From Candidatus Thalassarchaeaceae archaeon (GTDB lineage Archaea; Thermoplasmatota; Poseidoniia; Poseidoniales; Thalassarchaeaceae): a stretch of DNA of 16,972 nucleotides. Below, piece by piece: positions 7,074 to 14,800 of this stretch; the first letter of the stretch is position 1, and the number at the start of each line of letters is the position of its first letter. The notes under the pieces were generated by a model. It made no database searches. It had not been told where the DNA came from and worked only from the letters and a program-made list of their open reading frames with translations. Position numbers and translations under genes: made by a program. The DNA is taken from contig DUIL01000094.1 of the NCBI GenBank assembly GCA_013330385.1, positions 1 through 16,972 of the forward strand, read 5' to 3'.

Positions 7074-7192
7074 TATTTTGGGAATATCATCCATTAGTAA
7101 GGTAATTGTGTGACTTATTGGGACGGAATAATATGCAAGGCAAGGCATTACTAGCTGGAATACTGATGATTTCAGTTGTTTTTTCGGGTTGC
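7067..7192 (+). repeat. Duplicated promoter/leader/signal-peptide block, copy 1
   Basis: Aligns without gaps to 8367-8492 (offset exactly 1300). By eye, the first 44 bases differ at one position (7081), the next 25 up to and including the ATG at seven, and the 57 signal-peptide bases at fifteen. The block runs from the last bases of the GT2 gene through the intergenic region to the lipobox cysteine codon of the subtilase. Confidence 0.9.
7070..7090. promoter_or_regulatory. 8-5-8 inverted repeat, copy 1 (ATGATATT-N5-AATATCAT)
   Basis: Perfect 8-bp arms at 7070-7077 and 7083-7090 flank the spacer TTGGG. The left arm contains the TGA stop of the GT2 gene (7071-7073). The identical arms occur in copy 2. 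The repeat lies about 43 bp before the subtilase ATG, upstream of where a TATA box would be expected, so it could be an operator or a hairpin at the GT2 mRNA end. Confidence 0.5.
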
Positions 7193-8347
7193 TTCGGCAG
7201 TGAAAAAATAGAATCAGAGGAACCGGAGGTCGAACCCGTTTTTGGCGCATATAGTGTCGTTGCCCCTATTGATACAGGAATCAACGTGTATCATGATAGA
7301 TTTGCTTTGAATGAGACTCTACCTGATTGGTTACTTGAAGGACTGGGAGTCACTATGTGGTGTAATCTGACTCAAATTGGAGAATGGCAAGAACGCTATG
7401 AGGCTGACATTGAGTCCTGTTGGGATACTATCACTTCAAGCGATATTGTGTACTTCCCAGGAACCAGAATAATTGGCACTACTCCTGATGATGAAACAGA
7501 TATCCCAATTTTGGACGACCCCTCTGATGGACATGGAACTGCAGTTACGGGGGCAGTTCTTGATGCAAATCCTGATGCGATTATTTTCTTTGTTGAGGGG
7601 TTCAGTGATGCTGCCGTACTGGCGGCGGCTAACCAACCACTTGTGGATGTAATCACAACATCATTCGGACCAATTGGGAGTATTCCAGTACCTGGAATAG
7701 AGGATGCTACAAGAGTTGCAGTCGTTGAGAAACACAAGATCCACACCGGAGCCGCCGACAATACCCCTTCTCCTGCGATTCAAGATTCGACTGCAGGACC
7801 ACCTTGGTCGATTGGCATCTCTGGATATGCTGAGGAAGATGATGACCAGAAGGAAACAATGAGTGGATCATACCCTGACATTGCAGCAGATTGGACCCAA
7901 GTATTACCAAACCACGACGATACCGATGGCTATCATCAGACTTCAGGAACCTCATTTGCCACACCACGGACTGCTGGAATCCTCAGTTTGGTGTTGACTC
8001 AACTTAGAGACATTGATGATGACAGTGGTTCAGGTGCTAGTGATGAACGAAATGGGTTGCTTGTCAATGGGACTAACCTTTCAGTATCAAACAGTTTACT
8101 ACGTGATGCGTTGAATCTATCGGCTTGGTATCCTAGTTTCTCGACTTGGGACCCCACTTCAGGGACCATGCCGATTTCACCAGTGGCGCCTTGCAGTCAA
8201 GTTGGATGGGGGGTTGTGAATATGTCGAATGTGGAGCCTATTTTCAATCATCTTTCTGGAGCAGAATCTATGTCCAATCGTCCAGCAGACGTGGTCGCAT
8301 GCATGGAAGCAAATCAGGAAATCAGAGAGGCCTATTGGGGCAACTGA
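7133..8347 (+). CDS. Subtilisin-like (S8) serine protease, predicted lipoprotein
   Basis: Exported endopeptidase likely tethered to the outer face of the membrane. The start is ATG 7133, giving a classic signal peptide MQGKALLAGILMISVVFSGC with the lipobox cysteine at position 20. The frame extends nine codons further to a TTG, which would spoil the signal peptide. An acidic Glu/Pro linker (23-35) leads into the S8 domain: catalytic D47 in APIDTGIN, H134 in SDGHGTAV, probable oxyanion-hole N210 in GAADN, and S274 in TSGTSFATP. All three triad residues and the order D-H-S are intact. Mature length is about 385 aa. There is no obvious I9 propeptide. Its promoter, leader and signal sequence are duplicated in front of the next gene, suggesting co-regulation. 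It probably degrades extracellular protein. Confidence 0.9.
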   Translation: MQGKALLAGILMISVVFSGCFGSEKIESEEPEVEPVFGAYSVVAPIDTGINVYHDRFALNETLPDWLLEGLGVTMWCNLTQIGEWQERYEADIESCWDTITSSDIVYFPGTRIIGTTPDDETDIPILDDPSDGHGTAVTGAVLDANPDAIIFFVEGFSDAAVLAAANQPLVDVITTSFGPIGSIPVPGIEDATRVAVVEKHKIHTGAADNTPSPAIQDSTAGPPWSIGISGYAEEDDDQKETMSGSYPDIAADWTQVLPNHDDTDGYHQTSGTSFATPRTAGILSLVLTQLRDIDDDSGSGASDERNGLLVNGTNLSVSNSLLRDALNLSAWYPSFSTWDPTSGTMPISPVAPCSQVGWGVVNMSNVEPIFNHLSGAESMSNRPADVVACMEANQEIREAYWGN

Positions 8348-8366
8348 AATTACACTATTGAATGTA

Positions 8367-8492
8367 AGAATGATATTTTGTGAATATCATCCATTAGTAA
8401 GGTAATTGTGTAACCTGTCTGGACGGAGCAATATGAAAGCCAGGGCATTGCTTGTCGGAGTCCTGATGATTTCAGTCATGGTTTCAGGTTGT
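8367..8492 (+). repeat. Duplicated promoter/leader/signal-peptide block, copy 2
   Basis: Partner of 7067-7192. By eye 103 of 126 positions match with no gaps, and 43 of the first 44 match. It ends at the lipobox cysteine codon of the Asp-box lipoprotein. The proteins encoded downstream of the two blocks are unrelated. Confidence 0.9.
8370..8390. promoter_or_regulatory. 8-5-8 inverted repeat, copy 2 (ATGATATT-N5-AATATCAT)
   Basis: Arms at 8370-8377 and 8383-8390 are identical to copy 1, and the spacer is TTGTG instead of TTGGG. Here the repeat is fully intergenic, 23 bp after the subtilase stop and about 43 bp before the next ATG. The arms do not vary while the spacer does, as expected for a symmetric protein-binding site or a hairpin. 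Confidence 0.5.
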
Positions 8493-9899
8493 TTTTCCAA
8501 TGATGGGCCTGAAGTTGAACCTGAAGAACCCGGTCCTCCTGAGGGATGGTTCGTTACCGGACCTGATGGATTGCCTATCGAAGGTATTCCTCTGCCATTA
8601 GAGTTCACATTCAGTGATGTAGGTGAAGATGGAGCCGAACCCAGCATAGGAATTACTTCCAGTGGATGTATATTTTTCATCGCATTCGAGAAAGTGATGC
8701 GTTCATGCGATCATGGAGAATCATGGGAAGATGTAGCTGATTACGCATCTCAGCCTTCGACTAGTGACCCCTACGGTTGGGTCGACCCAATAACTGACCG
8801 TGTTTTCAATGTCCAAATGGTGACTCTACTAACTACGTGGATTGCTTGGAGTGACGATGATGGAGGCAGTTGGTTAGGTAACCCTCATGATTCAGGACCT
8901 GTTCCATTAAATGATCACATAAAACTAGCATCAGGTCCTTGGACTGATGAAGGATATGGGATCCCTGGACAGATTAGTCCCGTATACGATACAGCCGTTT
9001 ACTTCTGCTACAATAAAATCGCTGGAATATTTTGTTACACGAGTTTCGATGGAGGCGCGACCTTTGAAGTTGGAGGACAAATCTACGGACTTGCAACCAC
9101 TAATGGAGGACTCCATGGAGCGATTTCAACATCTCCCGATGGCACTGTCTATGTCCCACCTAGAGTTGAAACTCCAACTATTATTTTCTCAAAAGACAAT
9201 GGTGTAACTTGGTCTGAGAGAACAATGGGTCTTGATACAGGAACACCATATCCGCGCAAGAATTCCGAAGTTGGAACTGATAGTGAATCAAATGCCTATC
9301 ACATTTGGACTGGAGCTGATCAAGGAGTATACATGTCGCGCAGTACAGACTCAGGGAATACTTGGGAAGAAAACAGCATTCGAGTCAGTCCTGTTGAAAT
9401 AATTTCATCAGTATTCCCACACATAGATGCAGGAGATCCTGGACGAATTGCAATTACATACCTTGGAAGTGAAAATGCAAGTGAATTGAATCAGACAGAT
9501 ATCGATGGAAACCCATGGAATGGAAATGCCCACTATGCCCATGGAAATGTCAGTTACTACCTCTATGTCACCTTCAGCCTTAACGCTCTTGATGATGAAC
9601 CAGTATTCCACACAGTTCGAATCTCTCCTGACCCAGTACAGATTGGAGCAATTTGCTTGAACAGTGGTGATTGCCGCGACATTGGTGGCTCAAACCGTAA
9701 TCTATTGGATTTCAATGACCTGCATATCGACCGTGATGGTCGCGTCTACATTGCCTTCGCTGATGGGTGCACTGGTGATTGTGCTTCTAATTGGAACGCC
9801 ACTCCTGAAGACTCACGAAGTCGGCGTGGTTCAATGTATTACCTTAGTAGTGGGCCATCGTTGTATGAATCGGTTGGAGATCTCGCTGAGTTCAACTGA
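8433..9899 (+). CDS. Sialidase-like Asp-box (BNR) beta-propeller lipoprotein
   Basis: A predicted membrane-tethered extracellular beta-propeller. The start is ATG 8433 with signal peptide MKARALLVGVLMISVMVSGC (lipobox Cys20), nearly the same as in the upstream subtilase. A Pro/Glu linker (24-37) follows. Five Asp-box motifs (S-x-D-x-G-x-T/S-W/F) are visible: SCDHGESW 91-98, SDDDGGSW 140-147, SFDGGATF 204-211, SKDNGVTW 253-260 and STDSGNTW 304-311. These mark the turns of six-bladed sialidase-type or related propellers. The mature protein has several cysteines (192, 201, 408, 414, 446, 450), possibly disulfide-bonded. I cannot identify the sialidase arginine triad with confidence, so it may be a glycosidase or only a binding propeller. 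Length is 488 aa. Confidence 0.85.
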   Translation: MKARALLVGVLMISVMVSGCFSNDGPEVEPEEPGPPEGWFVTGPDGLPIEGIPLPLEFTFSDVGEDGAEPSIGITSSGCIFFIAFEKVMRSCDHGESWEDVADYASQPSTSDPYGWVDPITDRVFNVQMVTLLTTWIAWSDDDGGSWLGNPHDSGPVPLNDHIKLASGPWTDEGYGIPGQISPVYDTAVYFCYNKIAGIFCYTSFDGGATFEVGGQIYGLATTNGGLHGAISTSPDGTVYVPPRVETPTIIFSKDNGVTWSERTMGLDTGTPYPRKNSEVGTDSESNAYHIWTGADQGVYMSRSTDSGNTWEENSIRVSPVEIISSVFPHIDAGDPGRIAITYLGSENASELNQTDIDGNPWNGNAHYAHGNVSYYLYVTFSLNALDDEPVFHTVRISPDPVQIGAICLNSGDCRDIGGSNRNLLDFNDLHIDRDGRVYIAFADGCTGDCASNWNATPEDSRSRRGSMYYLSSGPSLYESVGDLAEFN

Positions 9900-9939
9900 A
9901 CTTCGTTAATCTCATCAATGATTGGTTCTCAGCAGTAAT

Positions 9940-10872
9940 GTGACTGAGGCACTGCATGTTGTTACAGGTGCCTTCGGCTACACTGGAAGATGGATTGCTC
10001 ATCACCTCTTAGAGAAGGGTTTCAAAGTTCGAACATTGACTAATGCCATAGGTAGAGATGACCCCTTTGAAGGAAAAGTTGAGGTTCATCCAATCGATTT
10101 TGATAACCATCAAGCCCTAGTTGAATCTCTCAAAGGTGCTGAAGTACTCTACAACACATATTGGGTAAGATACAATGATTCTCAACGTAATTTTGAACAC
10201 GGTCTAGCTGTTGAAAATACGAAGCGCTTGCTGGCTGCGGCCGAAGAAGCAGGAGTTGAAAGAATTGTACATATGTCGGTGGCTCACCCAGACAAGGCTC
10301 CAAATTGGACATACTTTCAAGGGAAAATGAAAGTCGAAGAAATGCTTCATCAATCAAATCACTCATTCGCTATTTTACGCCCTACAGTTCTTTTCGGTGG
10401 AGGTAGGAATGTCTTGATCAATAACATAGCTTGGATGATTCGAAAGTTTCCGGTATTCGGAGTATTCGGAATGGGAAACTATCTCATCCAACCGGTTCAT
10501 GTCAAAGATGTTGCAAGAATAGCAGTCGAGCAAGGCGAATTACGAGACAATGTGACAATAGATGTAACTGGAAAAGAAGTCTATCGATACAAGGAATTCA
10601 TTCGACTTATGGTCAAATCAATGGGTCTTCGTCGTTTGATTATCCCAATGCCACCAATTGTAGGCTGGCTATTCGGTTGTGTGGTTGGTGTTTTCCTGCA
10701 AGACAGAGTAATCACACGTGCCGAAATTAGAGGATTGATGCAAGGACTGATGGCATCTGAAGTCGAACCTCTTGGGGTTCTGAGTTTCTCCGAATGGATG
10801 CAAGAGCATGGAAATGAAATTGGAAACTCATATCAGAACGATTTGAAAGAAAGAAAATATCGAATAAAATGA
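9940..10872 (+). CDS. NAD(P)-binding atypical SDR (NmrA/epimerase-like)
   Basis: A Rossmann-fold protein of about 310 aa. The N-terminal dinucleotide motif is TGAFGYTG (about 9-16), followed by helix RWIAHHLLEKGF, a second strand KVRTLTN, and the acidic IDFDNHQAL segment. The middle has the strand VERIVHMSV, then Y125-F-Q-G-K129, a YxxxK pair in the position of the SDR catalytic residues, and AILRPTVLFGGG (144-155) as in extended/atypical SDRs. The C-terminus has a hydrophobic stretch (IVGWLFGCVVGVFL) that may touch the membrane. The substrate is unknown. Relatives include NDUFA9-like and sugar-epimerase-like proteins. The start is taken as GTG 9940, since the family begins just before the first strand. 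A TTG at 9922 is the alternative. No SD is seen. Confidence 0.82.
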   Translation: MTEALHVVTGAFGYTGRWIAHHLLEKGFKVRTLTNAIGRDDPFEGKVEVHPIDFDNHQALVESLKGAEVLYNTYWVRYNDSQRNFEHGLAVENTKRLLAAAEEAGVERIVHMSVAHPDKAPNWTYFQGKMKVEEMLHQSNHSFAILRPTVLFGGGRNVLINNIAWMIRKFPVFGVFGMGNYLIQPVHVKDVARIAVEQGELRDNVTIDVTGKEVYRYKEFIRLMVKSMGLRRLIIPMPPIVGWLFGCVVGVFLQDRVITRAEIRGLMQGLMASEVEPLGVLSFSEWMQEHGNEIGNSYQNDLKERKYRIK

Positions 10873-11574
10873 TTATTTGTTTGCTTTGACCTTTCCACAA
10901 TTTCGACCAATACGATAGGAAGTTGTTTTTGGACGCCAGAATAACCCAGTCAATAGACCGAGTACAGCACCACCTAGGACTAATCCCGGCCATCCAGTCT
11001 CGATATATCCAGGGGTTGCATTGAAGTGCGCCCAGAGAAATGAAGGAATGATTCCCAGAACTATAGCAATCACAACCTCTTCGCGAATAATTTTGGTATT
11101 ATCGCGTGTCAAAGGCAATCGCTGAGATTCAGAAAATGATTGTGGCTCTCGTCTAACAAGTCTGACAAAATCTGGCTCTATTGCTCCGCTAGGTATTAGA
11201 TGAGTAATTGCGGAACCTGAATTCCATTTCTTGCTAATCATCATTACCCAATCATCAGCGAGCATTGATCGTCCATCGACATATTTACCCCAATAATCTC
11301 CCCGCGAACGATCTGCTAGAAGTTCAATCTCATCAGACCCCTCAATTAATCCATTGTCGAAAGCTAAATGCCATTCAGACTCTGATGCTAATTCTATTTC
11401 TTCTGATATAAGTAAAGATTCTGCATCTTCCTTTGAAATCGGATTTCGACTAATCTGAAAGTTATAATCAATTGCAACCATATGTCTAGGACCGATTCCG
11501 CCAAAGAGAATTGAGCGATTTTGACTGCCGAGTTCAGTACGGCCCTTGGTGACCTGTACCCACTCAATTTCCAT
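10873..11574 (-). CDS. FGE/SUMF1-like domain protein with C-terminal membrane hairpin
   Basis: A 233-aa protein. Residues 1-143 resemble a shortened formylglycine-generating-enzyme (SUMF1) fold: EWVQVTKGRTELGS (like the family 'PGGxFxMGS' start), GIGPRHMVAIDYNFQISRNP (like 'EGPRHxVxVxxFxIxxxPVT'), a helix then ELASESEWHLAFDNG (like 'RLPTEAEWEYAA'), and FVRLVRRE at the end (like 'GFRLV'). The only cysteine is at 226 in the C-terminal tail, so the catalytic/copper-binding Cys pair of true FGEs is missing, and the domain is probably structural or binding. Hydrophobic helices at about 164-185 and 195-213 follow, then a basic tail. The start is ATG 11574 with GAGGA six bases upstream. A TTG at 11580 overlaps the ABC gene stop. 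It is probably co-translated with that exporter. The family assignment is by eye. Confidence 0.7.
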   Translation of the reverse strand: MEIEWVQVTKGRTELGSQNRSILFGGIGPRHMVAIDYNFQISRNPISKEDAESLLISEEIELASESEWHLAFDNGLIEGSDEIELLADRSRGDYWGKYVDGRSMLADDWVMMISKKWNSGSAITHLIPSGAIEPDFVRLVRREPQSFSESQRLPLTRDNTKIIREEVVIAIVLGIIPSFLWAHFNATPGYIETGWPGLVLGGAVLGLLTGLFWRPKTTSYRIGRNCGKVKANK

Positions 11575-11576
11575 AC

Positions 11577-13454
11577 TCAATCCTCTAATTCACCAGTTTG
11601 AATGGCCCACTGAGATGCATAAACATTCTCATTTTCGACTAATTCTTCATGCTTACCACGTTCTACTATAGCACCGTCAACCATTGAAATTATTTCATCG
11701 GCATTGCGAATTGTAGCGAGTCGGTGAGCTACCGCAATTGTGATTCTTTTATTGCTGCCATTTGAATTTCCAAACAAAGATTTCTGGATTCGCTTTTCAG
11801 TCTCTGCATCAAGAGCCGCACTAGCCTCATCGAGAATTAGTAAATCGGGATCGTTTAGAAGGGCTCGAGCAAGGCTAATTCTGGCTCTCTGACCACCAGA
11901 TAGCATGACACCTCTATCTCCAACCATTGTATCCATTCCATCAGACATCTGAGAAACAAACTCCCATGCCCCAGCTGCTTCAAGTGCATTGTGAATCTGC
12001 TCGTTCGATGAATCTCTGGCATAAGCAACATTGTCTCTAATTGTTCCGAAGAAAAGGAATGGGTCTTGAGAAACAAAACCAATTCTCGCCCTAACTGACT
12101 CGATTTGAAGGTCATTGATGTTGATTCCATTTATTGTAATATCACCATTTTGTGGTTCGTAAAACCTTTCAATTAATTTGAGAATTGTACTCTTTCCTGC
12201 ACCAGTATGTCCCATGACACCTAGGAACTCACCCGCTGAGGCTGAGAATGAAATTTCATTCAATACATTAACTTCTGACGAAGGATACGCAAAAGACACA
12301 TTATCAAAAGTAATCGAGGTTATGGGGTCGTTTAGTGGAATAGCGTCTTCCTTGTCAAATATAGATGGCTCTAAATCAATCAGGGCAAAGACACGCTTCG
12401 ATGCAGCCTCACCTCGTTGTAATTGATTAAGCAACATTCCTAGAATGAACATAGGCATGGTCATCCTTGTCGAGATGAGAAGGAAAGTTACGAATTGCCC
12501 TACTGTTATTTCACCAGTACTCAGTACCCATCCACCAGCTGATACTAGAAGACCAAAGGAAATTCCTGCAACCACATAAATCCCAGGTATGAATCGGTTT
12601 CTTAGGAAAGCCGCCTGAATTGCCTGATCTCTATAATCACCACTCTGACCCTCGATTCGTGAGCCCTCAAAGTCAGTAGCATTGTAGGCTTGGACTACTG
12701 TAATACCTGAGAGTACGTTCTCAAGAATTGCTACAATTCCACCAGTACTTTCCCTCTGTTTCCTATATTTCCGCTGAACCCTAGTTGAAAACCAAATAAC
12801 CATTGGAACAATTAGAACTAGGGGTGCAAACAAAATTAATGATAAAGTTGGGGACATTGACAACATAATCAAGAGAGCAACTATGAAAGTGGTAATTATT
12901 CTAATGATACTGGTGCTTGAATCAGAAATGATATCTTCTAATTGTGCAACATCGGCTGAAAGAACTGACATTAGATTTCCACTTTGTCTAGTTTCAAAAT
13001 ATGAGGCCTCCATTGCCATTAGAGAGTGGGTTGCATCCATCCTGATATCGTGTTGAGCGAGATATGCTGTGGATTGCCATAATTGATTACTGAATCCCTG
13101 AAATATTGCTAGGGCCGCAAATGAAATGAGAATCAATAAACCAAAACTAAGCTCTACTGAATTAATTGGCCCTAATGACGGAATGAGGTCTGACGTGACC
13201 AGTTTTTCTATCGAAGAATTAGTGAAATCAGCAGTATCTGGATTGTAATAATCAGTAGCCAACCCTATTGCAATGAATGGTATCAAATCGAAGGCTCTAG
13301 CTGCAACGTTGGCTACAATTCCACCGAGAGCTCTTACCCAATACCGCTTAACATAGGGAAAAATACGCCAAATCTTACGCCCGAGGATTTGAGATTCATC
13401 CTCAAGATCAGAGGAATCTTTAGCCACTCCGACTGCCATCGCCCTTGTCATCAT
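11577..13454 (-). CDS. ABC transporter, exporter type (fused permease-ATPase)
   Basis: Half-transporter of the MsbA/LmrA type (type IV exporter fold), expected to act as a homodimer that exports a lipid, drug or peptide. At 625 aa it has an N-terminal transmembrane domain with about six helices (roughly 42-66, 102-122, 180-200, 203-223, 290-312, 318-340) and a C-terminal ATPase. ATPase motifs are intact: Walker A GHTGAGKST (415-423), Q-loop SQDPF with Q463, signature LSGGQ (518-522), Walker B LLILDEA (538-544), D-loop ALDA, and H-loop H577 in VAHRLA. There are no degenerate sites. The start is ATG 13454, with a second ATG next to it. Its stop is followed directly by the FGE-like membrane gene, whose SD lies within the last codons here, so the two probably work together. 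The substrate cannot be inferred. Confidence 0.92.
   Translation of the reverse strand: MMTRAMAVGVAKDSSDLEDESQILGRKIWRIFPYVKRYWVRALGGIVANVAARAFDLIPFIAIGLATDYYNPDTADFTNSSIEKLVTSDLIPSLGPINSVELSFGLLILISFAALAIFQGFSNQLWQSTAYLAQHDIRMDATHSLMAMEASYFETRQSGNLMSVLSADVAQLEDIISDSSTSIIRIITTFIVALLIMLSMSPTLSLILFAPLVLIVPMVIWFSTRVQRKYRKQRESTGGIVAILENVLSGITVVQAYNATDFEGSRIEGQSGDYRDQAIQAAFLRNRFIPGIYVVAGISFGLLVSAGGWVLSTGEITVGQFVTFLLISTRMTMPMFILGMLLNQLQRGEAASKRVFALIDLEPSIFDKEDAIPLNDPITSITFDNVSFAYPSSEVNVLNEISFSASAGEFLGVMGHTGAGKSTILKLIERFYEPQNGDITINGININDLQIESVRARIGFVSQDPFLFFGTIRDNVAYARDSSNEQIHNALEAAGAWEFVSQMSDGMDTMVGDRGVMLSGGQRARISLARALLNDPDLLILDEASAALDAETEKRIQKSLFGNSNGSNKRITIAVAHRLATIRNADEIISMVDGAIVERGKHEELVENENVYASQWAIQTGELED
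11581..11585 (-). promoter_or_regulatory. Shine-Dalgarno deciding the FGE-like gene start
   Basis: On the minus strand this reads GAGGA, six bases before ATG 11574 and inside the last codons of the ABC gene. It is too close to serve the TTG at 11580, so ATG 11574 is preferred. Confidence 0.4.
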
Positions 13455-13527
13455 CTCTCGGTCTATGGAACTGCCTTTGAATGCTTAGTACCAATTACAA
13501 CACTATGTAATGGGGAATTGTTTAGTC

Positions 13528-13601
13528 TGGTGCGCCCGCCGGGATTTGAACCCGGGCAAAGAGGTTGGAAACCTCTTGTGCTACCCCTACACCACGGACG
13601 C
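13528..13601 (-). tRNA. tRNA-Gly (anticodon TCC) with encoded CCA
   Basis: Read on the minus strand: acceptor stem GCGTCCG/CGGGCGC (one G-U pair), TG, D-arm GTG-loop-CAC, anticodon stem AGAGG/CCTCT with loop TTTCCAA (anticodon TCC, reading GGA and possibly other glycine codons), a short variable region, T-arm CCGGG-TTCAAAT-CCCGG, discriminator A and a genomically encoded CCA. All stems pair and no intron is present. It lies 73 bp upstream of the ABC exporter gene on the same strand. Confidence 0.96.
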
Positions 13602-13700
13602 GCAGCCAGCCCACATGGGACTACTCTTTGACCAATTCGGTTCTCAAAATACTACGCAAATGCCTTGCGAATTGAAAAACTCAACCCTCTTCGCAGTCTT

Positions 13701-13910
13701 ATGTTGGTTCGTCAGTGGCTTGGAATTGGAATGATGTTCTTATTCGTTCCAATCAATGGACCATTGTGGAGAATGTCCTTCGAGGCTATTGGACATCCAC
13801 TACCCGGTGTGGATTGGCAGATTTTTATTGCCTGTTTGGCCCTATTCATTAGTGGAGCTGTATTGACCTTCACTCCAAATTTACGTCCAGAATCTATAGA
13901 ACAAAATTAG
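13701..13910 (+). CDS. Small two-helix membrane protein
   Basis: A 69-residue protein from ATG 13701 (MLVRQWLGIGMMF). The frame extends to a TTG at 13665 without adding recognisable sequence. Two hydrophobic segments at about 6-23 and 47-64 are separated by a loop GHPLPGVDWQ. The tail is polar. I recognise no family. The stop TAG overlaps by four bases the stop of the convergent hydrolase gene. The membrane-protein composition and tight packing suggest a genuine gene, but it is short and evidence is limited. Confidence 0.55.
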   Translation: MLVRQWLGIGMMFLFVPINGPLWRMSFEAIGHPLPGVDWQIFIACLALFISGAVLTFTPNLRPESIEQN

Positions 13911-14800
13911 AAGTCAATACCATAGAGTTCACGGGGCCAATTAGAATGAATATTGAGGAGTAATTCTTCAACTACTGATTCGTCATTTTCATTCAGAATC
14001 GATTGACATAACTCATTTGTTCTCTTTGGAATAGTCTTCGGTCCAAGAACCGCTCCAGGTCTTCTAGGGTCATCTAAGAAGTCGGTTTCCATACCCCACA
14101 TTGCATCAGTTTTCGTATATGTCTGTAATAATTTAGCAACACTATCTTTACCCACACTCACAGTGCAGGAAAGACCATGGGTGAAGTCGGTTGAAACATC
14201 TGCTGGTGCGTAATGTCGAATCGTTTTAGAAAGGGGTAAACCTGCATTTACAGCCATCTGAGATAATTCAGAATAGGTCTGAGCACCATTATCTTCAACA
14301 TGTAACTGAATAGAAGTTTGTGAAGCCGCTGCAGATTGCATAATTTCCTCTAACATTTGATTCGCAGCAGACCACCTATCTTGACTAATTGGATAATGAG
14401 GTCGACCCACTTCACCAAGGCATTGTGCCTCACCATTTTCAATGAAATCAAGGGCTAAATTCGCTGCACCAATATGTAGTTCTGTAGATTCCTTAAGTCC
14501 TAGAGAATCAATCTGATGTTCCCAAGCCACAGGGTGAGGTCCAAGCACAATCCCTGTGTCTATACTGAATTTATCACGTACTTCTTGCGCCATAGAAATA
14601 GTTTCAGAATAAACCTCTCGATAAGCTGCTAAGTTGGTAGGGAGATTTCCGAAATCTGGTTTGTGAACTAGTATAATTCCAGTACCACCAACTCGTACAA
14701 ACTCATCTATTGCACTGAGATATCGGTTTGTACGATCTAGATGGATATGTTGGTCGACGACGGGGCCAGTCCAGCGCCCGTCGACGATATATTCGCTCAT
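13907..14800 (-). CDS. TatD-related TIM-barrel metal-dependent hydrolase (COG1099 type)
   Basis: A 297-aa amidohydrolase-fold protein. Likely metal ligands are D16/H18/H20 in VVDQHIHLD, E130 in GEVGRPHY, H167 in LHVED, H196 in IRHYAP and D240 in GMETDFLDDPRRPGAVLGPKT. This last stretch and the GEVGRPHY motif are characteristic of the archaeal COG1099 'predicted metal-dependent hydrolase', a relative of TatD deoxyribonucleases. The physiological substrate is unknown; phosphodiester or amide hydrolysis is the family expectation. The ATG start overlaps the stop of the upstream TBP-like gene in an ATGA arrangement, indicating translational coupling, with GAGGAAGG about nine bases before the ATG. 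The full set of ligands suggests an active enzyme. Confidence 0.85.
   Translation of the reverse strand: MSEYIVDGRWTGPVVDQHIHLDRTNRYLSAIDEFVRVGGTGIILVHKPDFGNLPTNLAAYREVYSETISMAQEVRDKFSIDTGIVLGPHPVAWEHQIDSLGLKESTELHIGAANLALDFIENGEAQCLGEVGRPHYPISQDRWSAANQMLEEIMQSAAASQTSIQLHVEDNGAQTYSELSQMAVNAGLPLSKTIRHYAPADVSTDFTHGLSCTVSVGKDSVAKLLQTYTKTDAMWGMETDFLDDPRRPGAVLGPKTIPKRTNELCQSILNENDESVVEELLLNIHSNWPRELYGIDF

Noticed and set aside
7396..7761. 121-aa open frame antisense to the subtilase
   Set aside because: It lies entirely opposite the S8 domain including the catalytic His region, and has no recognisable feature of its own.
13389..13631. 80-aa plus-strand open frame over the tRNA and ABC start
   Set aside because: It runs through the tRNA-Gly gene on the opposite strand and the start of the ABC exporter. 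It contains the 'RPPGFEPGQ' type translation that is a well-known artefact of reading antisense tRNA.
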